From Chloracidobacterium sp. (GTDB lineage: Bacteria > Acidobacteriota > Blastocatellia > Pyrinomonadales > Pyrinomonadaceae), in NCBI GenBank assembly GCA_016712045.1, contig JADJRV010000002.1, positions 186,001 to 250,000 of the forward strand: DNA of 64,000 nt, in the 5' to 3' direction. Below the pieces are notes generated by a model that saw only the letters and a list, made by a program, of their open reading frames with translations, was not told the DNA's origin and made no database searches. Position 1 is the first letter of the stretch. Every line of letters starts with the position of its first letter. The position numbers and the translations under genes were made by a program. Shown here piece after piece: positions 8,846 through 17,999 of this stretch.

Positions 8846-10399
8846 ATGACGGAGTTTCTCGATTTCCTGCGAGTAAATTGGCCTGAGTTGCTCACGCTGA
8901 CGCGCGAGCATATCTTTTTGGTCATTATTTCGACAGGCATTGCGGTCCTTTTGGGTGTGCCGCTTGGGATATTGCTGACGCGGGTCAAGTCGTTGCAGAC
9001 GCCGATACTTGGGTTTGCAAACATCATGCAGACGGTGCCGAGCCTTGCTCTTTTTGGGCTGCTGATACCGATACCGTTCATTGGCGGCATTGGTGCTCGG
9101 ACCGCGATAATCGCCCTTGCCCTCTACGCACTATTGCCGGTTATCAGGAACACAGTGACGGGAATTCTCGGCATCGACCCAAAGCTACGTGAGGCTGCGG
9201 TCGCGATGGGAATGACCGGCGGGCAAATGCTGCGGCTTGTCGAACTGCCGCTCGCGATGCCGGTGATATTGACTGGAATCCGGGTTGCGGTTGTTATCTC
9301 CGTCGGTGTCGCAACGGTCGCGGCGGCGGTCGGAGCAGGTGGACTTGGGACTTATATCTTTCGCGGGCTGCGGCAAAACGATAATAATCTTCTGCTTGCC
9401 GGAGCACTCGCGTCGGCGTTATTGGCATTGTTGTGCGACTTTGCTTTGGGCCAATTTGAAAAAAGTTACGCGATCGGTGAGCGATTATCTTCGCGGAGAC
9501 GGTTTGTTGGTTTCGGTGTTGTGGCGGGGTTCGCGCTTTTGGTTGGGATTGGATTTTTACCCAATTTCAGATCTGAAATTTCAAATTTGAAAACAGTAAC
9601 CGAAGACCAAAAGAAAATTGTCGTCGCCTCAAAGGATTTTACCGAATCGATCATCCTCGCGGAGATATTGGCCCAAATGCTCGAAAAACGCGGCGTGGCT
9701 GTTGAACGTAGATTTGAGCTTGGCGGTAATCTTGTCCATGACGGATTGCTCTCCGGTCAGATCGATGTCTATCCCGAATACACCGGTACGGCTTACACCG
9801 CGATCCTAAAACACAAGCCGATCACCGACCCGCAAGCTGTTTATGACCAGACAAAAGCTGAATATTCGGACAAATTTAAGCTAGGTGTAAGCCCGCCGCT
9901 TGGGTTTTCAAATGATTTTGCGATCCTTGTTCGGGGTGAGGTCGCACGGAAAAACAACCTCAAAACTATCTCCGACGCCGTGCCGCTTGCAAAGACTTGG
10001 CAGGCCGGCTTTGGGCAAGATTTTATGTCGAGGGCGGATGGTTATCCGGGCTTTTCTAAAGCTTACGCCTTTAGTTTCGCCAAACAGCCGCGTGAGATGG
10101 ATCTGTCGCTGACATATCGGGCGCTGCAGTCCGGCAAACTCGACATCATCGCCGGCAACTCGACCGACGGCCTTATTGCCGCTCTCGATCTTTTTCAACT
10201 TGCGGACGACAAACACTATTTTCCGCCGTATCAGGCCGTGTTCATTGCAAGGCAAGAGGTTGCCGATATATTGAAAGAAACTCTCGACAAGCTAAACAAC
10301 GCCATCTCGACCGACGAGATGCGGCGGCTTAATTATGAGGTGGACGGTAAGAAGCGCACACCGAGGGAAGTTGCGGCCGAGTGGGTAGGTAAAATTTAG
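8846..10399 (+). CDS. ABC transporter permease fused to substrate-binding protein (glycine betaine/ergothioneine type)
   Basis: 517 residues. The first 230 form a binding-protein-dependent permease with five or six membrane segments and the EAA loop (PKLREAAVAMGMTGGQML). A last membrane helix leads to an extracytoplasmic OpuAC-type binding domain from about residue 250: IVVASKDFTES, FELGGNLVHDGLLSGQIDVYPEYTGT. The same fusion is known in osmoprotectant and EgtU-type importers. The partner ATPase is at 5546-6283. Odd point: the linker between permease and binding domain (bases 9564-9593) is encoded by a palindromic TCTGAAATTTCAAATTTGA word repeat, as if a repeat had been tolerated in frame at a flexible joint. 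Substrate choice among betaine, choline and ergothioneine is not decided here. Confidence 0.88.
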   Translation: MTEFLDFLRVNWPELLTLTREHIFLVIISTGIAVLLGVPLGILLTRVKSLQTPILGFANIMQTVPSLALFGLLIPIPFIGGIGARTAIIALALYALLPVIRNTVTGILGIDPKLREAAVAMGMTGGQMLRLVELPLAMPVILTGIRVAVVISVGVATVAAAVGAGGLGTYIFRGLRQNDNNLLLAGALASALLALLCDFALGQFEKSYAIGERLSSRRRFVGFGVVAGFALLVGIGFLPNFRSEISNLKTVTEDQKKIVVASKDFTESIILAEILAQMLEKRGVAVERRFELGGNLVHDGLLSGQIDVYPEYTGTAYTAILKHKPITDPQAVYDQTKAEYSDKFKLGVSPPLGFSNDFAILVRGEVARKNNLKTISDAVPLAKTWQAGFGQDFMSRADGYPGFSKAYAFSFAKQPREMDLSLTYRALQSGKLDIIAGNSTDGLIAALDLFQLADDKHYFPPYQAVFIARQEVADILKETLDKLNNAISTDEMRRLNYEVDGKKRTPREVAAEWVGKI

Positions 10400-10754
10400 C
10401 TTGCTAATTACTTACAAACGCGCTAGTCTCATAGTTTGATAATTCCGTATCTCATACGTCGACGGTAAATTCGCCTATATGTTTAGGCGTAACAGATAGT
10501 TCGAGAAACGGTTCGTTAATAACTGTTAGAAGATGTTCCCCGAGAGGGCGAACTCCTCGAACGTAGATCCTTCCTTGCTACCGTTACACTGAAGAACACT
10601 CCGCGTTAGTACTTCTTATTACATCCCGAAGAATTTTGTTCGGAACCGTACCCGTAGGCCACTAGTGTGCTTACAAGCGTATGGCGTCAGGTGAATTGTA
10701 TATTCGCTTGATCGACGCGGACCATCCTTCAGTAGATAGAGATTTAAATCACAA
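10400..10754 (+). other. 355-base noncoding region, candidate structured leader of the DEAD-box helicase gene
   Basis: No open frame of note on either strand, and lower GC than the flanking genes. It holds several small hairpins: CGCCTA/TAGGCG (10472-10489), ACGGTT/AACTGT (10508-10526, one G-T pair), CGAG/CTCG (10541-10559) and CCGAA/TTCGG (10626-10643). It does not match tmRNA, RNase P, SRP or 6S RNA as far as I can judge. Long structured leaders are known for cold-inducible DEAD-box helicase genes, so an autoregulatory 5' UTR is a reasonable guess; a separate small RNA is possible. Confidence 0.4.
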
Positions 10755-11952
10755 ATGAGTTTTAAAGATTTAGGCTTGCAGCCCTTTTTGTTGGGCCGTT
10801 GCGAGTCATTAGGGTTTACAGAGCCTACACCTATTCAAAAACAGGCAATTCCCATCGTATTTGAGGGCGGCGACATCATCGCGACCGCCGAGACCGGAAC
10901 CGGCAAAACCGCCGCTTTCCTTTTACCAATATTGCAGCAGATCGACGTCAATCAGCAGAAAGGGACTACCGTCCTGATCCTGTCGCCGACGCGTGAGCTG
11001 GCAAATCAGACAGACGCGGCTTGCCGCGAGCTGGCACCAAAACATATTCGCTGTACGGCGATCATTGGCGGTTCGGGCTATAAGGCTCAGATGGATCAGC
11101 TCCGCCGTCGGCCAAATATCATTATTGCTACGCCCGGACGTCTGCTCGATTATATGGAGCAGGGGCTGATCGATTTTAGCGAAGATGACCACGCTCGTCC
11201 TCGACGAAGCCGACCGTATGCTCGACATGGGCTTTATGCCGTCGATCCGTCGTATTGTGAAAGCAATACCGGCAAAGCGTCAGACGCTGTTTTTCTCGGC
11301 AACAATGTCGAACGAGATCGAGCATATCGCTCTGACCTTGCTCAAAAATCCGGAGTACGTCGCTGTCAGCAAACGCGGACAGACGGCGGCTCTGATCGAA
11401 CAGACGGCTTATCCGGTTGCCCAGCAATCAAAAATGCCGCTCCTGCTCGATCTGCTTGATAAGGAAGATTTCGATCGCGTACTCGTTTTCACACGCACCA
11501 AACGCGGTGCTGACCGCATCGCACATGTGCTCGAAAAGCGTTCGCACAAATCGAACCGCATTCATGGCGACCGTTCACAGGCACAGCGCGAGGCGGCACT
11601 TCGCAGCTTCAAATCGGGCCACACTAATGTGCTGGTCGCGACCGACGTTGCGGCACGCGGCATCGATATCGATTCGGTTTCGCATGTGATAAACTATGAC
11701 ATACCCGAGGTTGCGGAGGATTATGTCCATCGTATCGGGCGAACCGGCCGAGCCGGAAAGACCGGACGGGCGATCACGCTGTTTACGATCGCCGAAGAAC
11801 ATTCGATGCGTGCCATCGAAAAATTGACCGGCCAAAAGGTCGAACGCGTTGTGCTCGAGGGTTTTGGCGGACACGATATGCCGATGGGCTTGGTAAAAAA
11901 ACCGGCACCGGCAAAACGTGCATTTAGATCGTTCGGAGGCCGTCGCCGGTAA
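10755..11952 (+). CDS. DEAD-box ATP-dependent RNA helicase, RhlE-like (frameshifted)
   Basis: Motifs appear in order: Q-motif FTEPTPIQ, motif I AETGTGKT, PTRELA, TPGRLLD, then after the frame break LDEAD, SAT, ATDVAARGID and HRIGRTGRAG. This is a full two-domain DEAD-box helicase of about 398 residues with a short basic tail (RAFRSFGGRRR). The frame changes near 11181, where removing one G gives DFSKMTTLVLDEAD, so the gene is probably intact. It would unwind RNA in ribosome assembly or mRNA turnover. It follows a 355-base leader and is followed 24 bases later by a zinc-ribbon protein in the same direction. Confidence 0.88.
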
Positions 11953-11976
11953 TTAGGGGCGAAGTAGGTAAAATTT

Positions 11977-12333
11977 ATGGCAGTTAAGAAAGAAGTTTAT
12001 GCGGTCGATGGCACGATCGAGATGATGTGCTCGTCATGTGACAGCGACCAGGCTCACAACATCGTGACCGTTACCAAACAGGGACAGATCACCAAAGCGG
12101 CTTGCGCTGCGTGTGAGACGGTCAGCACGTTTACCCGCGGTGTCAAAACCTCGGTTGGCGGCGGAACGGGCAAGGCGGCTTCGCCGTATGACCGTACCCG
12201 CAAATACAAAAAAGGCCAGGCGATGACCCACGACAAATTTGGCCGCGGCGAAGTCACAGCGGTGATCGAACCGCACAAGATCGACGTCCTATTTGGCGAC
12301 CAAATGCGACGTATGATCCACGATCAAACTTAG
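11977..12333 (+). CDS. small zinc-ribbon protein with C-terminal beta-barrel-like segment
   Basis: 118 residues. The N-terminus has CSSC and CAAC about 22 residues apart, a probable zinc ribbon. The C-terminus (residues about 78-118) contains MTHDKFGRGEVTAVIEPHKI, a pattern like the small barrel in DUF3553 and at the UvrD C-terminus, which binds nucleic acid or RNA polymerase. The middle is basic and flexible. Together with its place behind the RNA helicase this suggests a nucleic-acid-binding accessory, but that is inference. A strong terminator follows. Confidence 0.65.
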   Translation: MAVKKEVYAVDGTIEMMCSSCDSDQAHNIVTVTKQGQITKAACAACETVSTFTRGVKTSVGGGTGKAASPYDRTRKYKKGQAMTHDKFGRGEVTAVIEPHKIDVLFGDQMRRMIHDQT

Positions 12334-12376
12334 TCAGAACCCCCTGCGTAAGCGGGGGGCCAGTATCTAAACAAGA

Positions 12377-12411
12377 AAATGCCGCGAGATCATTAAGACC
12401 TCGCGGCATTT
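12377..12411. terminator. bidirectional intrinsic terminator
   Basis: A 12-bp perfect stem AAATGCCGCGAG/CTCGCGGCATTT with an 11-base loop, with A-rich and T-rich flanks. It sits between two convergent genes and can serve both. Confidence 0.85.
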
Positions 12412-12428
12412 CTATTTTTGATGTCAAC

Positions 12429-12785
12429 CTATTTCCGTCCGCCACGCAGGATCAGTCCTAAAACCAATCCGACCGCAGCCGAGATGAGTATCGTCTGGCC
12501 CGGTTTCTGACGGGCAAATTCTTTTGCATCCTCGACCAGCTCTTGCGGGTCTTTGGATGAGATCTCTTTGAATTTGTCGCCAGCCTGGCTAAATTTATCG
12601 TTGGCAAAATCGCGAGCCTTACCGGCCGCGTCCTGTATCTTTTGTCCGTATTCCTGTGCCTGCATCTTTAATTCTCCTAAAAACTCGTCCTGTTCGACCT
12701 TTTCCGTAAAAGGTTCATTTGACAGCACCAAACCCTGCTCCAGTTCCTGTTCCGGCTTTTCTACTTCTACTTCAAATTCCGACAT
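12429..12785 (-). CDS. DUF883/ElaB-YqjD-like membrane-anchored protein
   Basis: 118 residues from the ATG at 12785, chosen because GGAGGA lies at a good distance upstream; a longer open frame has no such site. The protein is acidic at the N-terminus, then a long amphipathic helix with AQEYGQKIQDAAGKARDFAND, then a QKPGQTILISAAVGLVLGLIL membrane anchor and a GGRK end. This matches the ElaB/YqjD/DUF883 family, which tethers ribosomes to the membrane in stationary-phase E. coli. A ribosome-binding role here is only by analogy. Confidence 0.75.
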   Translation of the reverse strand: MSEFEVEVEKPEQELEQGLVLSNEPFTEKVEQDEFLGELKMQAQEYGQKIQDAAGKARDFANDKFSQAGDKFKEISSKDPQELVEDAKEFARQKPGQTILISAAVGLVLGLILRGGRK

Positions 12786-13022
12786 GATCCGTTGTTCCTC
12801 CGAATAAATAGTATAAATGCTGTGGCAAAATCCGTGTTTTGCCCTTTGTAATGCGCCCTCTCTGATGAAGCAGGCCGCCATAAAGTTGTAACGAATTTTT
12901 GCGGCCGATTGTTCGCGCGAAATACGGCGTCGGTGTTTCATATTGTGAGGTGAAACAAAACACGCTCACTGTTCGCTGATTGATTTTCCTGTCGGTAATT
13001 ACTAATCTTTAGTTTTGCCGTC

Positions 13023-14135
13023 ATGCTCAAGATCAAATCAATCGAACTCACCGAGATAAACCTGCCGCTCGTCCATTTTTTTGAGACGAGTTTTGGCCGG
13101 ACGTATGAGCGACGGATAATTTTAGTGCGGGTCGAGGATATTGACGGTGCCGAGGGTTGGGGAGAGATCACATGCGGCGAGACGCCGGGATATTCGGATG
13201 AGTGGACAGATTCGGCATGGGCGACGGCTGAGCAGATACTGGTTCCGATGGTTGTTGGTAAGGAATTTGGATCGGCAGCCTCTGTTTGGGACGTAATGAA
13301 ATGGGCACGCGGCCACCGGATGGCTAAAGCCGGTATCGAAACTGCTTGCTGGGATCTCGAAGCAAAAAAGCTCGGCGTACCGCTATGGCGGCATCTCGGC
13401 GGGGTCAATCAAACCATCGAGTGCGGTGTTTCGATCGGTATTCAGGACAGTGTTGACCAGCTTTTAGAAAAGATCCGCGTCGAGCTTGAAGCGGGCTACA
13501 AACGCATCAAGATCAAGATCTCGCCGAGGTGGGATTACGATGTGATCAAAGCGGTACGTGCAGAGTTTGGCGACATCTTGCTGATGGGCGATGCGAACTC
13601 GGCGTACACGCTAGCAGATATCGACTTGCTAAAAAGGCTTGATGAGTTTGATCTGATGATGCTCGAACAGCCGCTTGGCTACGACGACATCATCGACCAT
13701 GCGAAGCTACAAGCACAAATCGCGACGCCGATCTGCCTCGACGAGCCGATCAAATCACCCGATGACGCCCGTAAAGCTATCGAGCTAAAGTCCGGAAAAA
13801 TAATCAACCTTAAAAACGGCCGCGTCGGGGGCCATACGCAGTCAAAATTGGTCGAACAGATCTGCCGCACGGCAGGAATGCCCGTCTGGTGCGGCGGTAT
13901 GCTCGAATCGGGCATCGGACGAGCTCATAACATCGCCATCTCGACCCTCGCCGGCTACACAATGCCCGGCGACGTTTCCGCCAGCAAACGCTACTGGCAC
14001 GAAGACATCATCGAACCAGCGGTCGAGGTTTCATCGGAAGGAACGATCACCGCGCCAGACGCGCCGGGAATTGGCTTCGAAGCGCGACGAGATCGAATTG
14101 AAAGAGTATCGAAACGACGAGTAATAATAACCTGA
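13023..14135 (+). CDS. menC: o-succinylbenzoate synthase / N-acylamino acid racemase family enolase
   Basis: 370 residues of the enolase superfamily. Catalytic and metal residues of the MenC/NSAR branch are visible: KIKI (Lys pair), GDANSAYT (metal Asp), LEQPL (Glu), CLDEPI (Asp/Glu) and LKNGRVGG (second Lys). The closest pattern is the dual-function group that makes o-succinylbenzoate for menaquinone and/or racemises N-acylamino acids. No other men gene is in the window, so which reaction matters in vivo is open. The start ATG follows a 230-base spacer without other genes. Confidence 0.85.
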   Translation: MLKIKSIELTEINLPLVHFFETSFGRTYERRIILVRVEDIDGAEGWGEITCGETPGYSDEWTDSAWATAEQILVPMVVGKEFGSAASVWDVMKWARGHRMAKAGIETACWDLEAKKLGVPLWRHLGGVNQTIECGVSIGIQDSVDQLLEKIRVELEAGYKRIKIKISPRWDYDVIKAVRAEFGDILLMGDANSAYTLADIDLLKRLDEFDLMMLEQPLGYDDIIDHAKLQAQIATPICLDEPIKSPDDARKAIELKSGKIINLKNGRVGGHTQSKLVEQICRTAGMPVWCGGMLESGIGRAHNIAISTLAGYTMPGDVSASKRYWHEDIIEPAVEVSSEGTITAPDAPGIGFEARRDRIERVSKRRVIIT

Positions 14136-14144
14136 TAATTTTTA

Positions 14145-14212
14145 GCCACAGAGAACACAGAGATCTCTGAGAAAGGCATAGCGATCTCATCCTTCTCTGT
14201 GAACTCTGTGGC
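14145..14212. repeat. long imperfect palindrome of CCACAGAG/ACACAGAG words
   Basis: The arms GCCACAGAG (14145-14153) and CTCTGTGGC (14204-14212) pair perfectly, and inner CACAGAGA and TCTCTGTG continue the stem. The element fills most of the 86-base gap between menC and ettA. This word type occurs as dispersed intergenic palindromes in soil bacteria; here it ends 9 bases before the ettA start. Confidence 0.75.
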
Positions 14213-14221
14213 AAATTTCTT

Positions 14222-15910
14222 ATGAGCAATCCAGAACCAAACAAGATCATCTTTTCGATGGTCAAAGTATCAAAGTTTTACGACAAAAAACCTGTCCTTA
14301 AGGATATTTACCTCTCGTTCTTTTACGGTGCAAAGATCGGCGTGCTTGGCCTGAACGGCGCGGGTAAATCGAGCTTGCTGCGGATAATCGCGGGCACGGA
14401 GAAAGATTTTAACGGCGAGGTCGTTTTTTCGAAAGGCTACTCGGGCGGCTATCTCGAACAGGAGCCAAAGCTCGACGAGACAAAGACCGTGCAGCAGATC
14501 GTTGAGGAAGCGGTGCAGGGTACGGTTGATCTGCTCAAAGAGTTTGAGGAGATCAACGCCAAATTTGCCGAACCGATGGATGACGATGCGATGAACGCGC
14601 TTATTGAGCGGCAGGGCGAGGTGCAGGAAAAATTAGATCATGCCGACGCTTGGGATCTCGATTCACGGCTTGAGATGGCGATGGACGCGCTTCGCTGTCC
14701 GCCGGCGGATACGGTCGTTAAGAATCTGTCAGGCGGTGAAAAACGCCGCGTCGCTCTTTGCCGTTTGCTTCTGCAAAAGCCCGACATTTTGCTGCTCGAT
14801 GAGCCGACCAACCACCTAGATGCCGAGAGCGTCGGCTGGCTTGAGCTGCATTTGCAAAAGTACGAGGGTACGATCATCGCGGTAACGCACGATCGGTACT
14901 TCCTAGACAACGTCGCGGGCTGGATCCTCGAACTTGAGCGCGGGAACGGGTATCCGTACGAAGGGAACTACACCTCGTGGCTCGAGCAAAAAAGTGCTCG
15001 GCTCGAACAGGAAGCTCGCAGCGAAGACAAGCTGCAAAAGACACTCGACCGCGAACTTGAATGGATCCGGATGGGGACAAAAGGCCGTCACGCCAAGGGA
15101 AAGGCACGCATCCGAGACTATGAAGAACTCGTTGCGACCAAAGCCGAAGAGCGTGCCGACGCGCTCGAGATCTACATTCCGCCCGGTCCGCGGCTTGGCG
15201 ACATTGTCATCGAGGCGCACGGAGTTTCAAAGGCTTACGGCGATACGGTGCTGTTTGAAAATCTCGATTTCTCGCTGCCAAAGGGCGGCATTGTTGGCGT
15301 CATCGGCCCAAATGGTGCCGGTAAAACGACGCTATTTCGCTTAATTACCGGACAAGAGACGCCTGATGCAGGAACGTTTAAAGTCGGCGAAACGGTCAAG
15401 CTTGGTTACGTCGATCAGTCGCGTGACACTCTAAACGCCGAAAAGAATGTGTTCGACGAGATCTCGGATGGTTTGGACAACGTGACGTTAGGAGCGCGCA
15501 TTATGAACGCCCGCACCTACGTCTCGAAATTCAATTTCTCCGGAGCCGATCAGCAGAAATTTGTCGGCCAGCTCTCGGGCGGCGAACGCAACCGCGTCCA
15601 TCTCGCCAAAATGCTCAAGACCGGGGCAAACGTGCTACTCCTCGATGAGCCGACCAACGACATCGACGTCAACACAATGCGTGCGCTTGAGGAGGCGCTC
15701 GAAAACTTTGGCGGCTGCGCGGTCGTAATATCTCATGACCGCTGGTTTTTGGATCGCATCGCGACGCATATTTTGGCGTTTGAGGGCGACAGCCATGTCG
15801 AGTATTTTGACGGCAACTATAGCGAGTACGAAGCCGACCGCAAACGCCGCCTCGGCCACGACGCCGACCAGCCGCACCGGATCAAGTACAGGAGTTTGAC
15901 GCGGGCGTAA
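14222..15910 (+). CDS. ettA: energy-dependent translational throttle protein (ABC-F)
   Basis: 562 residues with two ABC ATPase domains on one chain and no membrane segments, the ABC-F layout. Walker A sites are LNGAGKSS and PNGAGKTT; signatures are [15 protein letters not shown] and [15 protein letters not shown]; Walker B is [11 protein letters not shown] and [11 protein letters not shown]. The length, the tRNA-interacting arm in the first domain and the linker with [12 protein letters not shown] match EttA rather than Uup. EttA binds the ribosomal E site and controls the first elongation step according to ATP/ADP ratio. The start directly follows a palindromic spacer and no clear ribosome binding site is visible. 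Confidence 0.93.
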   Translation: MSNPEPNKIIFSMVKVSKFYDKKPVLKDIYLSFFYGAKIGVLGLNGAGKSSLLRIIAGTEKDFNGEVVFSKGYSGGYLEQEPKLDETKTVQQIVEEAVQGTVDLLKEFEEINAKFAEPMDDDAMNALIERQGEVQEKLDHADAWDLDSRLEMAMDALRCPPADTVVKNLSGGEKRRVALCRLLLQKPDILLLDEPTNHLDAESVGWLELHLQKYEGTIIAVTHDRYFLDNVAGWILELERGNGYPYEGNYTSWLEQKSARLEQEARSEDKLQKTLDRELEWIRMGTKGRHAKGKARIRDYEELVATKAEERADALEIYIPPGPRLGDIVIEAHGVSKAYGDTVLFENLDFSLPKGGIVGVIGPNGAGKTTLFRLITGQETPDAGTFKVGETVKLGYVDQSRDTLNAEKNVFDEISDGLDNVTLGARIMNARTYVSKFNFSGADQQKFVGQLSGGERNRVHLAKMLKTGANVLLLDEPTNDIDVNTMRALEEALENFGGCAVVISHDRWFLDRIATHILAFEGDSHVEYFDGNYSEYEADRKRRLGHDADQPHRIKYRSLTRA

Positions 15911-15918
15911 GAGTAATT

Positions 15919-16776
15919 TTGATGCGAAGTTTTAATCGAGGCGTCCCCCTGATCCTAGCATCGGGAGCTATGCTGATCACGCTCGCGTGTTCCTCAAAAA
16001 TAGAGACAAATCAAAACGACGCTTCGCCGGCGGCGCAGTTGCCGGCTCCGCCGTCACCGCAGCTTTCGGTTCAGCCGACTTCGTCGATACCAAATCTACA
16101 GGCCGAATTGCTCGATCATAAAAATTCGACGACGGCGTTTGCGATCGGGACTTTTGATTTTAAGAACTACACCTACGAGCTGCCGCGAGGTTGGCAAAAC
16201 CCCGACGGCTCGACCGAGATCACGCTTATTAACGGCAAAGTTGCCCCCGTCGAAACAAATACTAATGACAAGATGGACGACGCAGCAAAGGCCGCTGCTA
16301 AGGCCGAACGCCGCATCGGTTTGTCGTATGTCGCGACAAAATTTTTCGACGTGACCGGCGACGGCGAAGACGAAGCGGTCGTGGTTCTAAAGATCGAGAC
16401 GGGCGGCTCGGCGATACCGCAGGTGGCTTATGTTTTTACGTGGAAAGCCGGTAAGCCGGAGCTGATCTGGCCGTTTCGCACCGGTGACCGTGCCGATGGC
16501 GGGCTAAAGAATATCTTTGCTGAGAACGGGTTGTTTGTCGTAGAGCTTTACGGACAAGACCGCTTTTTGCTTGGCCAGATCGAGACCGGCAAGATCACCG
16601 ACGATGTCGAACAGCTTTGCTGCCCCACAAATTTTACCCGTTCGGCATATAAATGGAACGGGAAGAACTTTCTGATGCAGGGAAAACGTCTGACATTCTT
16701 AATCGCCGACCCAAACGCAGCACCCGTGGAAAACCTTGGCGAGAAAGTCAACGATCCTAAAAAATCCAAGAAATAA
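15919..16776 (+). CDS. lipoprotein of unknown function
   Basis: 285 residues. A type II signal ends LITLAC with the lipid-attached Cys at residue 24, followed by a Pro/Ser-rich linker. The globular part has a DVTGDGEDEAVV segment, an acidic loop of the kind seen in FG-GAP or calcium-binding repeats, and several WP/F aromatic strands. I do not recognise a family. It starts 8 bases after ettA and ends at the same point as the convergent VWA gene. Confidence 0.7.
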   Translation: MMRSFNRGVPLILASGAMLITLACSSKIETNQNDASPAAQLPAPPSPQLSVQPTSSIPNLQAELLDHKNSTTAFAIGTFDFKNYTYELPRGWQNPDGSTEITLINGKVAPVETNTNDKMDDAAKAAAKAERRIGLSYVATKFFDVTGDGEDEAVVVLKIETGGSAIPQVAYVFTWKAGKPELIWPFRTGDRADGGLKNIFAENGLFVVELYGQDRFLLGQIETGKITDDVEQLCCPTNFTRSAYKWNGKNFLMQGKRLTFLIADPNAAPVENLGEKVNDPKKSKK

Positions 16777-17817
16777 TTATTTGTTTTGCGTTCGATAACT
16801 GCCTCGTGCCCGGACGGATACGTCGGGCCGCAGGACTTTGACACGCAAGTTATGCAGAGCGGCGGCGGACTCCTCAGCCGGGTAAAAGCCGAGACGGTAC
16901 TGAAACCGCAATTCATCGACGATCGCAGCAAAGGTTTTTTTCAGCTTGCCGTCTTTACTCGAATAGAGCCGTCCGGCGGTGAGGTCTGAGAGTTGTTGCA
17001 GAAAAGCTTCGGCAATGCGATTTTCCTGCTCCATACGTTCACGCTGGCGGTCGTCACGACGGTTAGGAAAGCCGATCGGCGGAAAGCGTCCAAATATCCC
17101 TCCGCCTCGCCGCCCGCGAGGAAAGCGATCGAATAAAGGCCGTTGCGGACGGTCGTCTGTCTTGAAAAAGACCGTGTAAACCAAGGTGTCACTTTCCTCA
17201 AGACGGAACAGTAGAGTCTCGCGCGATATGCGGCTGCCAAAATCCTTTCCGTCCGTCAGCAAAATTATCGCTTTGCGTCCGGTCAAACCTATGAACGCGG
17301 TGTTGATCGTGTCATATACGGCGTCGCGCAGGGTCGTGCCGGCAAGTTGTTTTGGTATCTCGGCCGATTTGATCGCGTTTTTGAGTTTTTCCTGATCGCT
17401 GGTGAGCGGGCTGAGCGTGTGGGCGGCGAAATCAAAGCTAACAATCATCGCCCTATCGGCTGGAGTGAGCAGCTTAATAAATGATTTGGCCGAATCTTTG
17501 ATATCGCCGAGCACTGGCCTCGTGCTCTGACTCGTGTCGATCAGCAATGCGACAGTTATCGGTTCCTCAGTCGCGGCAAAAAACTCAATATTCTGCTGCA
17601 CGCCGTCCTGAAAGATCTGAAAATCAGCCGCCGTCAGATTTGGGATATACCGCCCGTTGCGGTCGCTGACGGTCGTCGGAACGCTGACAAGCTTGGTCTC
17701 GACCTTGATCGTTTCGTCCGGAGCTTTTTCCTGGCCAAAGGCGCAACCCACCCCGACAACTAGTGCCAAGCTGAGTAGTCCTGTGAGCTTGTTCAGCATA
17801 AAAACTTTTCTGTACAT
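16777..17817 (-). CDS. secreted VWA-domain protein, acidobacterial type
   Basis: 346 residues. A signal peptide ends near VGCAFGQ. Next comes the family's typical beta segment (VKVETKLVSVPTTVSDRNGRY, NLTAADFQIFQDGV), then a von Willebrand A domain with the metal site DTSQS, a Thr in the second loop (GTTLRDAVYDT) and TDGKD. The part near LYSSKDGKLKKTFAAIVDELRFQYRLGFYP is a known feature of the 'VWFA-related acidobacterial' family. A Gly/Arg/Pro-rich insertion sits around residues 230-255. Likely an extracytoplasmic adhesion or scaffold protein; partner unknown. Confidence 0.85.
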   Translation of the reverse strand: MYRKVFMLNKLTGLLSLALVVGVGCAFGQEKAPDETIKVETKLVSVPTTVSDRNGRYIPNLTAADFQIFQDGVQQNIEFFAATEEPITVALLIDTSQSTRPVLGDIKDSAKSFIKLLTPADRAMIVSFDFAAHTLSPLTSDQEKLKNAIKSAEIPKQLAGTTLRDAVYDTINTAFIGLTGRKAIILLTDGKDFGSRISRETLLFRLEESDTLVYTVFFKTDDRPQRPLFDRFPRGRRGGGIFGRFPPIGFPNRRDDRQRERMEQENRIAEAFLQQLSDLTAGRLYSSKDGKLKKTFAAIVDELRFQYRLGFYPAEESAAALHNLRVKVLRPDVSVRARGSYRTQNK

Positions 17818-17865
17818 GACGTTAGACGCTAATTACGAGACAAAAGTCGCACTTATCTATCCCAT

Positions 17866-17881
17866 TGTGATTTTCGTCACG
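17866..17881. promoter_or_regulatory. CRP/FNR-family-like binding site upstream of cydAB
   Basis: TGTGA, six bases, TCACG matches the CRP-type consensus TGTGA-N6-TCACA with one mismatch. It lies between the divergent VWA gene and cydA, about 120 bases before the cydA start. Control of bd oxidase by a CRP/FNR-family regulator is common, which makes the site plausible, but it was found by eye. Confidence 0.45.
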
Positions 17882-17999
17882 TTTTTACCGTACCCGTAAG
17901 ATTATCCTAAAACAAATAGAACGACGGAATCACTTGGTTATAGGTGCGCCGGCCATATCGTTTTCGTATTCCTTCACTGAATAAAATGGAGCATAGCTT

